Positions 25,299-34,897 are shown, counted from the stretch's first letter. The stretch: 64,000 bases of DNA from Paenibacillus macerans (GCF_023715465.1 NZ_JAMBOE010000002.1:515104-579103); one strand, 5' to 3'. The notes: generated by a model from the sequence alone, not told the origin. Numbers and translations: made by a program.

Positions 25299-26750
25299 TT
25301 AATAGGCTCTGGCAAATACGACGGTATGCTTGGCTTGTTCCCCGCAAACAAGACAAGTGTGCTTCGTCTCTTTTGGTGCAAACGGAATGTTGCGGCTGGT
25401 CGCGCCGGTTTCCTCTTTCACCTGGCGTTCACAAGCCTCCGAGCCGCACCAGCCGGCCAGTGTAAAGCCGCGTTTTTCTTCAATGCTTGCCTTCATTTCA
25501 TCCAGTGTTTCCACGGAATAGAAATGCTCTTCGCGGTGGCTTAAGGCACGTTCGTACATTTCCTGATGCACCTGATCGAGCATCACCCGGACTTCTTCGA
25601 CCAGATTGTCCTGCTGAACCACCTTTTTCTCGCCGCTGATCCGGGAGACAAGGACGCACACGCCGTTCTCCATATCCCGCGGTCCGATCTCCAGGCGTAC
25701 CGGCACACCGCGCATTTCGTATTCGTTGAACTTCCAGCCCGGACGAAGATCGGAACGGTCGTCGATACCGACACGAATCCCGGCCTGCTTCAACCCGGCG
25801 AACAATTCGTCGGCTCTTCCCACCACCGCATCCCACGTTTTCGGCGGGCCGATCGGAATGATCATGACCTGCTTCGGCGCAATCTTCGGTGGCAGAACGA
25901 GGCCGCGGTCATCGCCGTGAGCCATAATGAGCGAGCCGATCAGCCGCGTGCTTACTCCCCATGAGGTCGTATGCACATATTCCCGAACGTTTTCACGGTT
26001 CAAATATTGAATATTAAAGGCCGATGCAAAGTTGGTTCCCAAATAATGGGAGGTTCCAGCTTGTACAGCACGGCCGTCCTTCATCATCGCTTCGATGGAA
26101 TACGTGTCCACCGCGCCGGCGAATTTCTCGGACGGCGTTTTTTGCCCGACAATGACAGGAATCGCCAAGTAGTTCTCGACAAAATCGCGGTAAATCTCCA
26201 GCATGCGCATCGTTTCTTCCCGCGCTTCCTGTTCGTTTTCATGGGCGGTATGGCCTTCCTGCCAAAGGAATTCGCTAGTGCGCAAGAACGGCAGCGTCCG
26301 TTTCTCCCAACGGACCACGTTGGCCCACTGGTTGATCAGCACCGGCAAATCGCGGTAGGATTGAATCCACTTCTCATACATGTGCCCGATCATCGTTTCC
26401 GAAGTCGGACGAATAGCGAGCCGCTCCTCCAATTTCTCGCCGGCGGCTTCGGTTACCCAAGGCAGCTCGGGGTTAAAGCCTTCGACATGCTCTTTCTCCT
26501 TCTGGAAGAAGCTCTCCGGAATGAACAGCGGAAAGTAAGCGTTGCGATGTCCCGTTTCCTTAAAACGGCGATCCAGTTCCTCCTGGATGTGCTCCCAAAT
26601 TTCGTAACCGTCCGGTTTAAAAACGATACAGCCGCGCACCGGCGAGTAATCCATTAAATCCGCTTTTTTAATGACGTCGATATACCATCTGGAGAAATCT
26701 TCTCCCTGCGGGGTTATCTCCGTAACGAATTGTTTCTCCTCTTTTGCCAT
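25299..26750 (-). CDS. proS: Prolyl-tRNA synthetase, short (archaeal/eukaryote-like, ProS type 3)
   Basis: Charges tRNA-Pro. 483 residues, against about 565 for the bacterial form with an editing insertion found at this locus in B. subtilis. Class II motifs: RPTSETMIGHMYEKW, NQWANVVRWEKRTLPFLRTSEFLWQEGHTAH, and GLVLPPKIAPKQVMIIPIG before the anticodon domain; the C-terminus has Cys residues and the Tyr ending (FARAY) typical of type 3 enzymes. No INS editing domain. ATG at 26750 with GGGAGGA upstream. Sits between rseP and polC as in relatives. Confidence 0.95.
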   Translation of the reverse strand: MAKEEKQFVTEITPQGEDFSRWYIDVIKKADLMDYSPVRGCIVFKPDGYEIWEHIQEELDRRFKETGHRNAYFPLFIPESFFQKEKEHVEGFNPELPWVTEAAGEKLEERLAIRPTSETMIGHMYEKWIQSYRDLPVLINQWANVVRWEKRTLPFLRTSEFLWQEGHTAHENEQEAREETMRMLEIYRDFVENYLAIPVIVGQKTPSEKFAGAVDTYSIEAMMKDGRAVQAGTSHYLGTNFASAFNIQYLNRENVREYVHTTSWGVSTRLIGSLIMAHGDDRGLVLPPKIAPKQVMIIPIGPPKTWDAVVGRADELFAGLKQAGIRVGIDDRSDLRPGWKFNEYEMRGVPVRLEIGPRDMENGVCVLVSRISGEKKVVQQDNLVEEVRVMLDQVHQEMYERALSHREEHFYSVETLDEMKASIEEKRGFTLAGWCGSEACERQVKEETGATSRNIPFAPKETKHTCLVCGEQAKHTVVFARAY

Positions 26751-26824
26751 AAGAACCCTTGTCCTCCCGTTAAAAAACAACAATTTTAATTTCACCGCGT
26801 GATTCGCACGGTTCGGGCAACCGG

Positions 26825-28099
26825 TCAGCCGTGGAACAAACGCAATATATCATTATAGGTGACCGCGATCATCAGCAGGAACAGCATCGCAAAGCCGATG
26901 AAATGCACCATGCCTTCGCGGTTCGGATCGATCGGCTTGCCGCGCAGTGCCTCGACTCCAAGGAACACGAGGCGGCTGCCATCCAACGCCGGAATCGGCA
27001 GCAGATTGAATATGCCAAGGTAAAGGCTCAGGATGGCCGCCCAATACGTAAGCTGGGCTAACCCTTGTTTGGCGATTTGCCCCGTCATTTCAAACGTGCG
27101 TACCGGCCCGCCCAGATCGTCCATGGAAAACTTGTTGATCAACTGCTTAAAGCCGAGAAAAATCCCCTCGGTCGTGGACACCATTTTCTGTCCGGCCACC
27201 TGGAACGTCTCGCCGAAGGAAGCGCTGCGGGTCGGGAAAACCGTCACGATCGTGCTGCCCACTTTTCCGTCTTCGTTTTCGGCCCCGCTTGGTGTAATCG
27301 TAAAGCTCAGCGTTTCTTCGCCGCGTTTGACCGTCCATTCCATCGGTTTATTTTTGGAAGCTTGAATGTTCTCGATCATTTTGTTCGCATCGGTGCCGAC
27401 CGGTTGGCCGTTGATTGTCTCGATAATATCTCCAGGCTGAAGCCCAACTTCCGCCGCCGGCATCCCTTTCACAACTTCGCCAATTTGCAGATGGCTTGGC
27501 GTTTCCAGCGGAATCCCCGCCATTTGCGTATGCAGGACAAACAAAACAAAGGCCAAAATAAAGTTCATAAAAGGCCCGGCGAAAATCGACAACGCCCGCT
27601 GCCCCACCGTCTTGCTGCCATACTGCCGATCCCTTGGCGCGATTTGCGTTTCTTTGCCTTTGGCAACGAGCATCGCCTGCGGATGAACGCGGTAAGACAT
27701 CACCTCTCCATCCACATCCAGGCGAACCGCAAGATCGTCCTGCAAATCAGCGTGCTGCACCTCGCCGCGGATGACATTTTTGCGGCTGTCCAACCGGTCC
27801 AAATAAATCTTGCGAACGGTATCGCCATCCAGGCGCAGCGCGACGGTTTGTCCTTCGGCAATCTGGATCAGTTCGGGTTCCTCTCCCGCCATGCGGGCGT
27901 ACCCGCCGAAAGGAAGCAGGCGCAAAGTAAACTGCGTCTCATCTCTTTTAAAGGAAAGCAGCTTCGGCCCGAATCCGATCGCGAATTCCCGCACCAGAAT
28001 ACCGGCGCGTTTCGCGAAGAAATAGTGCCCCCATTCGTGCACCGTGACGATGATGAAGAACATGAGCACCGTCAAAAATATGATTTTAAGCAATTCCAA
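26825..28099 (-). CDS. rseP: RIP metalloprotease RseP (RasP)
   Basis: Intramembrane site-2 zinc protease cleaving anti-sigma factors and signal-peptide remnants. 424 residues; HEWGH zinc motif at 21-25 in the first membrane helix, a PDZ domain around 205-285 (GMPAAEVGLQPGDIIETINGQPV), and NLLPIPALDGSRL with the third zinc ligand Asp near 370. TTG start at 28099 with AAAGGAGG ten bases before. Follows dxr by 150 bases in which I see no gene or terminator. Confidence 0.95.
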   Translation of the reverse strand: MELLKIIFLTVLMFFIIVTVHEWGHYFFAKRAGILVREFAIGFGPKLLSFKRDETQFTLRLLPFGGYARMAGEEPELIQIAEGQTVALRLDGDTVRKIYLDRLDSRKNVIRGEVQHADLQDDLAVRLDVDGEVMSYRVHPQAMLVAKGKETQIAPRDRQYGSKTVGQRALSIFAGPFMNFILAFVLFVLHTQMAGIPLETPSHLQIGEVVKGMPAAEVGLQPGDIIETINGQPVGTDANKMIENIQASKNKPMEWTVKRGEETLSFTITPSGAENEDGKVGSTIVTVFPTRSASFGETFQVAGQKMVSTTEGIFLGFKQLINKFSMDDLGGPVRTFEMTGQIAKQGLAQLTYWAAILSLYLGIFNLLPIPALDGSRLVFLGVEALRGKPIDPNREGMVHFIGFAMLFLLMIAVTYNDILRLFHG

Positions 28100-28249
28100 G
28101 CGTAAGCATCCTCCTTTTGGCCACGGATCGTCCTAGGGCGTCTTCTTAGATTAACATTATTCTCCGATCAGGCACAAGAGAATACCGCCGCCGGACTTTT
28201 CCGGTGCAAATGAGGAATTTTATAGAGGTTCCGGCCAAGCAGGCGGGCT

Positions 28250-29389
28250 CTATAAAGATTCGGCCATGTTCCGGGCCCAGCGGTCGGCGGAGCGAATCTC
28301 TTCCAGATCCGGCTCCTCCTGAACGTCATGTTTGGACAACACCGTTTCAATAATCGTCTCAATCTGCAGAAACGAAATGTTTCCGCTCAGAAAGCGGGCG
28401 ACGGCCACTTCATTGGCAGCATTGTAAACACAAGTAGCTGTACCCCCTATTTTACCACACTCGAAGGCCAGTCTTAAACAAGGGAACCGGGTATAGTCCA
28501 TCTCCCGGAAATGCAGCTTGCCCACTTCCGCCAGGGACAGCCTTTTCGCTTCGGACTTCCAGCGGTCCGGATAGGAAAGCGCGTATTGGATCGGGACTCG
28601 CATATCCGGCGTGCCTAGTTGGGCGATCACGCTGCCGTCACGATATTCAACGAAGGAGTGGATAATGCTCTCCGGATGTAAGAGCACCCCGATCTGTTCG
28701 TAAGGAAGGCCAAACAGCCAATGCGCTTCGATGACCTCCAGTCCTTTGTTGACCATCGTGGCCGAATCGATCGTAACCTTGGCGCCCATGGACCAATTGG
28801 GGTGCTTCAGCGCATCCTCAACCGTGACGTTTTGCAGCTGATCACGGGTTAAATCGCGGAACGATCCGCCGGAAGCCGTCAACGTAATTTGCCGTACCTC
28901 TTCGATTCGCTCTCCGTTCAGGCACTGAAAAATAGCGGAATGTTCGCTGTCTACCGGCAGCAGAGCGACGTCCTTGCGCTTAGCCGCTTTGGTGACTAGA
29001 TGTCCCGCCGTTACCAGCGTTTCCTTGTTCGCCAACGCAATATGCTTTCCAGCCTCAATCGCGGCGATCGTTGCCGGCAGTCCGGCGCTGCCTACGATGG
29101 CGGTAACCACCGTCTCGGCTTCCGTCCCCGCGGCCACCTCGATCAGTCCCTGCTCCCCGTAATACAGCTCCACGCCTTCCGGAAGCTGGGGACGCACCCG
29201 CTCGGCCAACTCCTTCGTGGCCACCGAAGCTTTTTTCGGGCGGAACCGGTTTACCTGTTCGGCAAACAGTTCGATATTGCCCCCGGCCGCAAGCCCTTCG
29301 ATTTCAAATTGCTCAGGATGCTGCCGAACGACATCCAGCGTTTGGGTACCGATCGATCCCGTCGATCCGATCAACGCTATTTTTTTCAT
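28250..29389 (-). CDS. dxr: 1-deoxy-D-xylulose-5-phosphate reductoisomerase
   Basis: Second enzyme of the methylerythritol phosphate isoprenoid pathway, feeding undecaprenyl phosphate synthesis by UppS next door. 379 residues: NADPH-binding GSTGSIGTQTLDV at 8-20, LANKETLVTAG, LPVDSEHSAIFQCLNG, TASGGSFRD and HPNWSMGAKVTIDSATMVNKGLEVIEAHWLF. ATG start behind AGAGGTG. A 550-base repeat-rich gap separates it from cdsA, unlike compact relatives. Confidence 0.97.
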   Translation of the reverse strand: MKKIALIGSTGSIGTQTLDVVRQHPEQFEIEGLAAGGNIELFAEQVNRFRPKKASVATKELAERVRPQLPEGVELYYGEQGLIEVAAGTEAETVVTAIVGSAGLPATIAAIEAGKHIALANKETLVTAGHLVTKAAKRKDVALLPVDSEHSAIFQCLNGERIEEVRQITLTASGGSFRDLTRDQLQNVTVEDALKHPNWSMGAKVTIDSATMVNKGLEVIEAHWLFGLPYEQIGVLLHPESIIHSFVEYRDGSVIAQLGTPDMRVPIQYALSYPDRWKSEAKRLSLAEVGKLHFREMDYTRFPCLRLAFECGKIGGTATCVYNAANEVAVARFLSGNISFLQIETIIETVLSKHDVQEEPDLEEIRSADRWARNMAESL

Positions 29390-29430
29390 ATCGCACCTCT
29401 AAAAAATGGAGTAGAACTACCTCATTTCAA

Positions 29431-29503
29431 TCAAAGTTTAAAAACCGAGCTTTCAGCACCGAAGCATATGCTTGGCCCGGCTGACTTCAAGATTCGATGT
29501 CGA
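29431..29503. repeat. Dispersed repeat, left part (dxr-cdsA gap)
   Basis: Two modules match the tsf-rpsB gap: 29431-29462 (contains GTTTAAAAACCGAGC and TTTCAGCACCGA) matches 33741-33772, and 29484-29503 (CTTCAAGATTCGATG) matches 33847-33866. The segment GTTTAAAAACCGAGCTTT at 29436-29453 is an 18-bp perfect inverted repeat of 29917-29934. No coding sequence is visible. Confidence 0.8.
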
Positions 29504-29607
29504 TAATCATCTAGTAGAATGATCCAGAAATAATATGGCTTATCTGCAGACAGGGGGCCATGGATCGCTTTGTTCTATATTAGTCTTGTGCTCAGCATCG
29601 TCCCCAT

Positions 29608-29758
29608 AAAATAGAGGAACTTTAGGGTCTTATTTTCCGAATTTGAGCCTATTCATCACCATAAGGGAACTTTAGGGTCTTATTTTCGATGAACAGGTCG
29701 AAAACGCTGCCTTTCGCCACTAGATCGTGAAAATAGCGCCATAAAATTCCTCTATTTC
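29608..29758. repeat. About 30-nt AT-rich repeat units (dxr-cdsA gap)
   Basis: Two units share a 22-nt perfect direct repeat at 29616-29637 and 29666-29687 (GGAACTTTAGGGTCTTAT core). A third unit at 29729-29758 matches 6242-6271 in inverted orientation (27 of 30). A partial copy, GAAATAGCGCC, begins at 29781. The same unit types occur at 6242-6394. The rest of gap 29390-29939 shows no gene. Confidence 0.8.
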
Positions 29759-29916
29759 ACGCAACATGGGGACATCGGCTGAAATAGCGCCCTTTTTTTC
29801 CTTTATGTTGTCACCCGGGATTTTCAATACACTATTTTGCCGTTTTCTCAATTCTTCACTTGCCATCATACTGACGTTATTTCTCAGAATCGTCTACTCG
29901 TTCTTGCCTCGTGATC

Positions 29917-29942
29917 AAAGCTCGGTTTTTAAACTACCTCTA
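29917..29942. repeat. Dispersed repeat, right inverted arm next to cdsA stop
   Basis: AAAGCTCGGTTTTTAAAC (29917-29934) is the perfect inverted partner of 29436-29453. The arm abuts the cdsA stop codon (29940-29942), so the last bases of cdsA belong to the repeat flank CTACCTCTA. Related ends occur at 20764, 33711 and 33891. Confidence 0.75.
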
Positions 29943-30737
29943 CGGGAGGAGAATAAGGATGTGTATGAATGGGAACACCACAATCCAACTGTCGCAACGG
30001 TCCAAAATCCCGCCATGGCCGGGCAGCAGCTTTCCCGTATCCTTAATCCCGTACGCACGTTTGTAGGCCGATTGGATCAAATCGCCGAATTGGCCGACGA
30101 CAGCGGCGGATATCCCTACCACCGCGGCTCGTCCGATGCTTAACAAGCCGCCGGAAGCCATGGCAAAAATCACCGCTACAACCACCGCAAGCAAAACACC
30201 GCCAAGCGCCCCCTCGACCGTCTTGTTCGGGCTGATGGCGGGCCACAGCTTGCTTTTTCCAAACCGGCGGCCGGTGAAATAAGCTCCGGCGTCGCTGCTC
30301 CAGATCGAAGCCAGCAGCAGCAAGGTCCAAAACAGCCCGTGGCCGTCCGGCGTGCTGCGTGTCTCAGCGATCGAAGAAAACCCGATTCCAATGTAAACGA
30401 CGCCCAGAAACAGCAGCGCGGCTTGACCGATCGGAACCCCGTTTTTGGAAATCACCGTCACCGCCAAAAACAGCAGCATAAGCAGCCAGAGGATCGCCAA
30501 GGTCGGAAGCGGCATGGGGATTTGCAAGAGAGTCCAAGGAAAACCCAAGTACAAAACGCCCAAATATCCCAAAACGGCGGTTCCGCCAAACGGCGGCAGC
30601 CCGGTCATGCGGACGAATTCGTAGTAGCCGACCAGAGCCATTATTAAGATGAGTACATGATAGGTTAGTCCGCCCAGCCAGCACATGCCCAAAAAAAAGC
30701 CGCCGGCAACGATTCCTGTAATCAACCGCTGTCTCAA
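29940..30737 (-). CDS. cdsA: Phosphatidate cytidylyltransferase
   Basis: Makes CDP-diacylglycerol from CTP and phosphatidate for phospholipid synthesis. 265 residues with about seven hydrophobic segments and the family signature SAYKRAYGIKDTGKLLPGHG followed by GILDRCDS near the C-terminus. TTG start at 30737 with GGAAGGTG upstream. Just 19 bases after uppS. The C-terminus is close to a repeat arm but length is normal. Confidence 0.95.
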   Translation of the reverse strand: MRQRLITGIVAGGFFLGMCWLGGLTYHVLILIMALVGYYEFVRMTGLPPFGGTAVLGYLGVLYLGFPWTLLQIPMPLPTLAILWLLMLLFLAVTVISKNGVPIGQAALLFLGVVYIGIGFSSIAETRSTPDGHGLFWTLLLLASIWSSDAGAYFTGRRFGKSKLWPAISPNKTVEGALGGVLLAVVVAVIFAMASGGLLSIGRAAVVGISAAVVGQFGDLIQSAYKRAYGIKDTGKLLPGHGGILDRCDSWIVVFPFIHILILLP

Positions 30738-30756
30738 GAGTTCACACCTTCCATCG

Positions 30757-31524
30757 CTAGCTTAATCCACCGTAACGCCGCGTTCGCCGCTGATATTCGG
30801 CCACCGCCTCGATCAAATGCTCCTGCTGGAATTCCGGCCAATAAATATCCGTAAACCATAGCTCACTATATGCCGTTTGCCAAAGCATGAAATTGCTGAG
30901 CCGCAGTTCTCCGCCGGTCCGGATGAGCAAATCCGGGTCCGGCAGCCCGGCCGAAAGCAAATGTTCTTCAAGCGAATCGGGGGTAATGTCTTCTATAGGC
31001 AGTTCCCCGCTTTGCACCTTCCTGGCAACGGCCTTGACGCTCTCGGCCATCTCGCGGCGGCTGCCGTAATTCAGGGCAAAATTCAAAATGAGTCCGGTAT
31101 TGTGTTTCGTACGCTCAGTCGCTTCTTCCATGGCGGCTAATGTATGGGGAGGCAACATGTCCGTATAGCCCATCATTCGCACCTGGACATTTTTTTCAAT
31201 CAGCTCGCCAAGCTCAATCGCCAAAAATTCCTGCGGAAGCGACATCAGAAAATCGACTTCATCCTTCGGCCGTTTCCAATTTTCCGTCGAGAAAGCATAC
31301 AGCGTTAAAACGGAAATGCCAAGTTCATCAGCCGCAATCGTCGCTCGCTTGACGGCTTTCATACCTGTACGATGTCCGACGATTCGCGGCAGACCAAGCC
31401 TGCGCGCCCAACGTCCGTTGCCGTCCATAATGATGGCCACATGCTTTGGAATGTTGTCAGGAGATAAAACAGCAGGTGCTGGACGTTGCTTTTTTTTCCA
31501 CCAGGGTTGAAATAACTTGATCAT
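30757..31524 (-). CDS. uppS: Undecaprenyl diphosphate synthase (isoprenyl transferase)
   Basis: Cis-prenyltransferase making the C55 lipid carrier for peptidoglycan and teichoic acids. 255 residues; MDGNGRWA at 33-40 with the catalytic Asp34, LTLYAFSTENWKRP, and the C-terminal RTGGELRLSNFMLWQTAYSE and DIYWPEF motifs. ATG at 31524 with GGAGGAAAAGG upstream; longer in-frame extension rejected for lack of a site. Confidence 0.97.
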   Translation of the reverse strand: MIKLFQPWWKKKQRPAPAVLSPDNIPKHVAIIMDGNGRWARRLGLPRIVGHRTGMKAVKRATIAADELGISVLTLYAFSTENWKRPKDEVDFLMSLPQEFLAIELGELIEKNVQVRMMGYTDMLPPHTLAAMEEATERTKHNTGLILNFALNYGSRREMAESVKAVARKVQSGELPIEDITPDSLEEHLLSAGLPDPDLLIRTGGELRLSNFMLWQTAYSELWFTDIYWPEFQQEHLIEAVAEYQRRTRRYGGLS

Positions 31525-31545
31525 TCCTTTTCCTCCAGCCGATGA

Positions 31546-31597
31546 TGAAAAAGAGACAAACCCCACCGTAAAAGGAGGGGCCGCTTATCGTCTCTTA
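31546..31597 (-). terminator. Nested hairpin terminator between frr and uppS
   Basis: Minus strand AAGAGAC (starting within the frr stop codon) pairs with GTCTCTT, enclosing CCCCTCC/GGTGGGG with one mismatch, followed by a TTTTTC run. It lies only 25 bases before the uppS start; probably partial termination. Confidence 0.65.
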
Positions 31598-32148
31598 AAC
31601 TTCCATGATCTCTTTCTCTTTCGCAGCAAGAACCTTATCTACTTCCGCGATGTATTTGTCCGTCGTTTTCTGAATATCCTCTTGATGCCGGCGCGACTCG
31701 TCTTCCGATATGTCCGTTTTCTCCAGCTTCTTGATCTCGTCGTTGGCATCGCGGCGAATGTTGCGGATGGCGACTTTCGCCTCTTCTCCATGCTTCTTCG
31801 TCATCTTCACGAGTTCAACGCGGCGTTCCTCTGTTAACGGCGGAATCGTTAACCGGATGGACGATCCGTCATTCGCCGGGGTCAACCCGAGATCGGACTT
31901 CTGGATCGCACGTTCGATATCGGACAGCGACGATTTGTCCCAAGGCTGAATCAATAGCGTCCGGGAATCCGGCGTATTGATGTTGGCCAACTGATTGACC
32001 GGAGTCGGCGCTCCGTAATACTCCACTTGAATGCGATCCAAAAGCGATGGGGCCGCTCTTCCCGCACGCAACGTAGCAAGATCTCTTTTCAGCGCCTGAA
32101 TTGCTTTGTCCATACGTTCTTCGGCATGCTTTTTAACCGACTGTGGCA

Positions 32149-32149
<1 letters not shown>
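31595..32149 (-). CDS. frr: Ribosome recycling factor
   Basis: With EF-G splits post-termination ribosomes. 184 residues with the RRF signature [50 protein letters not shown] and the C-terminal [11 protein letters not shown] start at 32149 shares one base with the pyrH stop (TAGTG); AAAGGGAG lies upstream, so the two are coupled. Confidence 0.97.
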
Positions 32150-32898
<749 letters not shown>

Positions 32899-32948
32899 TC
32901 ATTCACGACAAACAGTAAAGCAAAGCGTCTATTCACGGACTTTGATCT

Positions 32949-32977
32949 TAAAAAAGAAGGAACACGGCGTGTTCCAA
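32949..32977 (-). terminator. Rho-independent terminator after tsf
   Basis: GGAACACG and CGTGTTCC form a near-perfect palindrome with a minimal loop, followed on the minus strand by TTCTTTTTT. About 30 bases after the tsf stop. Confidence 0.8.
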
Positions 32978-33007
32978 CTTTCCTTGCGTTTATGATTGGT
33001 CTTTAGA

Positions 33008-33658
33008 TTATTTATTTACTTGGGACATTACTTCTTCTACGAAGTTATCCACTTTCTTCTCCATACCTTCGCCAAGCTCATAACGAACAAAGCGGCGGAC
33101 GGAAATGTTTTCGCCAATCGTGCTGATTTTTTCGCTAACCAGTTGGGAGATCGTTTTGTCCGGGTCTTTAACAAAAGCTTGCTCCAGCAAACAGAACTCT
33201 TCGAAATATTTGCCGATGCGGCCTTCCACCATTTTTTCCACGATTTTTTCCGGTTTGCCTTCGTTAAGGGCTTGTGCCTTTAAAATTTCCTTTTCCTTTT
33301 CGATTTCTTCCTGCGGCACTTCTTCGCGGCGAACGTAACGCGGGCTCATCGCAGCGATATGCATGGCGATATCGCGGGCGAAATCTTTAAATTGATCCGT
33401 TTTGGCAACGAAGTCGGTTTCGCAGTTGATTTCCACCAGAACCCCGATCCGTCCGCCGGCGTGTATGTAAGACTCAACCACGCCTTCCGTAGCGATGCGG
33501 CCAGCTTTATTGGCGGCAGCGGCAAGACCTTTTTCACGAAGCAATTCAATCGCTTTCGTCAGATCACCGCCGGCTTCTTCCAGCGCTTTTTTGCAATCGA
33601 GCATCCCTGCGCCCGTTTTTTCACGTAGTTCTTTAACCGTTTTAGCGTCAACAGCCAT
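33008..33658 (-). CDS. tsf: Elongation factor Ts
   Basis: Guanine nucleotide exchange factor for EF-Tu. 216 residues, shorter than the 293 of B. subtilis, lacking part of the central region but keeping the N-terminal UBA-like domain ([19 protein letters not shown]) and the EF-Tu contact TDFVAK at 81-86. GGAGGG precedes the ATG by ten bases. Unusually, a 345-base repeat-bearing gap and a terminator separate it from rpsB. Confidence 0.97.
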   Translation of the reverse strand: MAVDAKTVKELREKTGAGMLDCKKALEEAGGDLTKAIELLREKGLAAAANKAGRIATEGVVESYIHAGGRIGVLVEINCETDFVAKTDQFKDFARDIAMHIAAMSPRYVRREEVPQEEIEKEKEILKAQALNEGKPEKIVEKMVEGRIGKYFEEFCLLEQAFVKDPDKTISQLVSEKISTIGENISVRRFVRYELGEGMEKKVDNFVEEVMSQVNK

Positions 33659-33699
33659 TGTTTAATTCCCTCCGTTATTGTTATAAAAATCACACGAAT

Positions 33700-33922
33700 A
33701 TCTTCGTGATCAAAAGCCGATTTTAAACTTCCTTATTAAATCAAGGTTTAAAAATCGGGTTTTCAGCACCGAGAAGGTTGGACGAAACTAGGGATCGAGG
33801 AGCGGAGCGTAGGTATGGCCTACGTGAGCACCGAAGATCCCGGTTAAGTTCAAGATTCGACGCCGAAATGTCTTCCACGAAATATCTTCGTGATCAAAAC
33901 TCGATTTTTAAACTTCCTCTTT
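33700..33922. repeat. Dispersed repeat element between rpsB and tsf
   Basis: ATCTTCGTGATCAAAA-CGATTTT-AAACTTCCT-type sequence occurs twice in direct order (from 33703 and from 33884). Between them lie 33741-33772 and 33847-33866, which match modules in the dxr-cdsA gap, and a hairpin GTAGG-CCATA-CCTAC type segment at 33810-33824. The left copy and 33750-33760 form a local inverted repeat. No gene is visible in 33659-34003. Confidence 0.75.
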
Positions 33923-33967
33923 AAAAAAAGGGTAGTGAGAGGTTTGACACCTACCAACCACCCTTTT
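33923..33967 (-). terminator. Terminator after rpsB
   Basis: Minus strand AAAAGGGTGGTTGGTAGG pairs, with a few mismatches, with CCTCTCACTACCCTTTT, then a run of T. About 35 bases past the rpsB stop. It implies that tsf is transcribed partly from its own promoter, which I could not locate with confidence. Confidence 0.75.
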
Positions 33968-34003
33968 CATTTAGTTTATCGTATGTTGTGAGCAACCAGC
34001 CAC

Positions 34004-34702
34004 TTACGCCGTTGTTTGCTCGCCTTGGTTAGCTTCGATCACGGCATCCGCCATTTTGCTGGTCAACAGTTTAACCGCGCGGATCGCGTCGTCGTTGCCC
34101 GGAATGACGTAGTCGATTTCGTCCGGATCGCAGTTCGTATCAACGATACCTACGATCGGGATGCCAAGTTTGCGGGCTTCCGCTACCGCAATACGCTCTT
34201 TGCGAGGGTCGATGACGAACAAAGCGCTTGGCAGACCTCTCATGTTCTTGATCCCGCCAAGGAATTTCTCCAGACGATCTTTCTCCTTGCGAAGAATGAT
34301 AACTTCTTTCTTCGGCAATACGGTGAACGTGCCGTCTTCCTCCCATGTTTCCAATTGTTTCAAACGGTCGATCCGTTTTTGAATCGTTTGGAAGTTGGTC
34401 AACGTACCGCCCAGCCAACGTTGGTTAATGTAGAATTGGCCAGCGCGTTCCGCTTCTTCTTTCACGGAATCTTGAGCTTGTTTTTTCGTGCCTACGAACA
34501 GAATGGTTCCGTTCTCTTCGGCAATGCTTTTCACGAAATTGTAAGCTTCTTCGACTTTCTTGACCGTTTTTTGCAGGTCAATAATGTAAATGCCGTTTCT
34601 TTCGGTGAAGATATAACGATCCATTTTCGGGTTCCAGCGACGAGTCTGGTGACCGAAGTGAACGCCTGCTTCAAGCAGTTGTTTCATGGAGATTACTGCC
34701 AT
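34004..34702 (-). CDS. rpsB: 30S ribosomal protein S2
   Basis: Small-subunit protein of 232 residues. Starts [23 protein letters not shown], with [25 protein letters not shown] and [25 protein letters not shown], all typical S2 motifs. ATG at 34702 has AGGAGGTG seven bases upstream; the longer in-frame extension would run into the leader stem and is rejected. Confidence 0.98.
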   Translation of the reverse strand: MAVISMKQLLEAGVHFGHQTRRWNPKMDRYIFTERNGIYIIDLQKTVKKVEEAYNFVKSIAEENGTILFVGTKKQAQDSVKEEAERAGQFYINQRWLGGTLTNFQTIQKRIDRLKQLETWEEDGTFTVLPKKEVIILRKEKDRLEKFLGGIKNMRGLPSALFVIDPRKERIAVAEARKLGIPIVGIVDTNCDPDEIDYVIPGNDDAIRAVKLLTSKMADAVIEANQGEQTTA

Positions 34703-34743
34703 CTTCACGCACCTCCTAAATTTGGTTTTTTTGATGCTTCCTC

Positions 34744-34805
34744 CGCAGGTTTCATTTTCCGACAAGACTCTCAAGCGAGAGCACCCATGACGAAATCAAC
34801 CTGCG
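34744..34805 (-). promoter_or_regulatory. Structured 5' leader of rpsB
   Basis: On the minus strand CGCAGGTT (34805-34798) pairs perfectly with AACCTGCG (34751-34744), extended inwards by ATTTC/GAAAAT, and encloses a hairpin CTCTC-GCTT-GAGAG (34781-34768). It lies between the promoter and the binding site. A ribosomal-protein autoregulatory leader is plausible; I do not recognise a named family. Confidence 0.6.
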
Positions 34806-34826
34806 TGCGTTATAACACCGTCAATT

Positions 34827-34855
34827 AATATACCATATGTGGAAATCGGATGCAA
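34827..34855 (-). promoter_or_regulatory. SigA promoter for rpsB
   Basis: TTGCAT (34855-34850), 17-base spacer, TATATT (34832-34827), with TGG forming an extended -10. About 125 bases before the rpsB start, so the leader is long. Confidence 0.8.
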
Positions 34856-34897
34856 CCGAAGTTTCCCGTATTTTCGCCCTTCGGAACGATGCACGCG

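Noticed and set aside
26751..26824. T-box riboswitch before proS
   Set aside because: The gap is only 74 bases, with no T-box sequence or terminator structure.
29390..29939. Insertion sequence with inverted ends
   Set aside because: Inverted repeats are present but there is no transposase frame inside; at most a non-autonomous element.
29766..30143. 125-residue plus-strand frame
   Set aside because: Crosses repeat DNA and the antisense of cdsA; no plausible start or domain.
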